Of a stretch of DNA of 64,000 nt, positions 63,559-64,000 are shown piece by piece. Source of the stretch: Enterococcus casseliflavus NBRC 100478 (lineage in GTDB: Bacteria > Bacillota > Bacilli > Lactobacillales > Enterococcaceae); the NCBI RefSeq assembly GCF_001544095.1, contig NZ_BCPT01000011.1, positions 62,001-126,000 of the forward strand. The letters are read 5' to 3'. The notes under the pieces are model-generated. The model did no database searches. It was not told the origin of the DNA and saw nothing but the letters and a program-made list of their open reading frames with translations. Each line of letters starts with the position of its first letter. The first letter of the stretch is position 1. A program made the position numbers and the translations under genes.

Positions 63559-64000
63559 TTAGGTTAATTTTGAGTGAGCGGCTAAGTTACCGATATGCAG
63601 AATCAAATACATCAATTCCATATCGTTGACATGCCAGCCCTTTTGTTCAAATAAGTATTCTTTGATCGAATCTGCGGTTTCTTTTTCTTTTGGATAGCTG
63701 CTGAAGGCCAAGGCAATCATTGGATTTGCCAATACTGGCTCTTCTTTTTCTTGACTTTGTCGAATTAAATAATAGCGAATGTGGGTCACGAACCGTTGGA
63801 AGTAAGAAGAATTCTCATCAAACTCGATGTTCATGCTGTACTTAACGATCCGTAAAATATTGTTCGTCAACTCGGTGTGCTCATAAGCACTTTGATTGGC
63901 GCTTTTTTCAATTTGCGCATTGACGAAATGCAAAGTGATAAACGCAGCTTCTTCTTGTGAAAAATCGGGATACAGCTCTTTGCGGATCAACTCGACCGCT
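63559..64000 (-). CDS. BglG-type antiterminator, C-terminal part
   Basis: The frame enters from beyond position 64000, so only the end of PRD1 and all of PRD2 are here (about 147 codons). Features: ELYPDFSQEEAAFITLHFVN, QRFVTHIRYYLIRQSQEKEE, PRD2 His in MYLILHIGNLAAH. It would control the RAT at 63520-63549. The N-terminal RNA-binding CAT domain is outside the window. Gene order (antiterminator first) differs from the operon at 17424-21636. Confidence 0.9.
   Translation of the reverse strand, partial: AVELIRKELYPDFSQEEAAFITLHFVNAQIEKSANQSAYEHTELTNNILRIVKYSMNIEFDENSSYFQRFVTHIRYYLIRQSQEKEEPVLANPMIALAFSSYPKEKETADSIKEYLFEQKGWHVNDMELMYLILHIGNLAAHSKLT

Overview
The window reads as chromosomal DNA of a low-GC Gram-positive coccus, most likely a yellow-pigmented Enterococcus of the E. 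casseliflavus/E. gallinarum type. The clues are a C30 carotenoid pair (crtN-crtM), WxL/DUF916 surface proteins, Mga-like regulators, many sugar PTS operons with BglG-type antiterminators, MprF, T-box leaders and strong AGGAGG ribosome sites. Species assignment is inference. I saw no rRNA, tRNA, insertion sequence, phage gene or CRISPR array.

Layout. 1-3.9 kb: 5' part of a tryptophan operon (trpE-G-D-C, minus strand) behind two tandem T-box leaders and a strong promoter. 4.2-9.4 kb: a small orphan, an Mga-like regulator, a P2-type cation ATPase and a RidA-like protein. 9.4-13.9 kb: glycerate kinase, then an XRE regulator + PLDc_N microprotein + ABC exporter operon that resembles yxlEFG of Bacillus. 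13.9-17.4 kb: YitT-type membrane protein, Rossmann protein, MerR regulator, aldo/keto reductase with a 19-bp-spacer promoter, HIT protein. 17.4-21.8 kb: beta-glucoside PTS operon (PTS IIBCA, 6-phospho-beta-glucosidase, LicT-type antiterminator) with cre, promoter and RAT/terminator leader. 22-23.5 kb: DapA-like lyase + HD hydrolase. 23.8-28.6 kb: ABC permease, ABC ATPase, crtN, crtM and a TetR regulator in one coupled operon behind a perfect palindrome.

29.4-40.8 kb is the most interesting metabolic block. About eleven minus-strand genes encode a GH1 glycosidase, two cellobiose-type EIIC permeases each followed by a related small membrane protein, a MupG/DUF871 protein, a cog3964 amidohydrolase, DgaE-type ammonia lyase, DgaF-type aldolase and a KDG kinase. 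Two convergent RpiR regulators flank it, and a shared operator-like motif sits at two of its promoters. It looks like a route from an imported, phosphorylated amino-sugar-acid conjugate to pyruvate and glyceraldehyde 3-phosphate.

40.9-52 kb: GNAT enzyme, several microproteins, Mn-type CDF exporter, Fur-box-controlled ferredoxin-NADP reductase, alpha/beta hydrolase + mprF, SPFH protein with a small NfeD-like partner, ohr/ohrR with an operator over the -10, and a BlaI-like regulator. 52-57.5 kb: a WxL surface-protein cluster in which two genes carry three in-frame stop codons, next to a divergent Mga-like regulator. 57.6-64 kb: a short-chain dehydrogenase, two small membrane proteins, and a second beta-glucoside PTS operon whose antiterminator gene precedes its RAT leader and runs off the window end.
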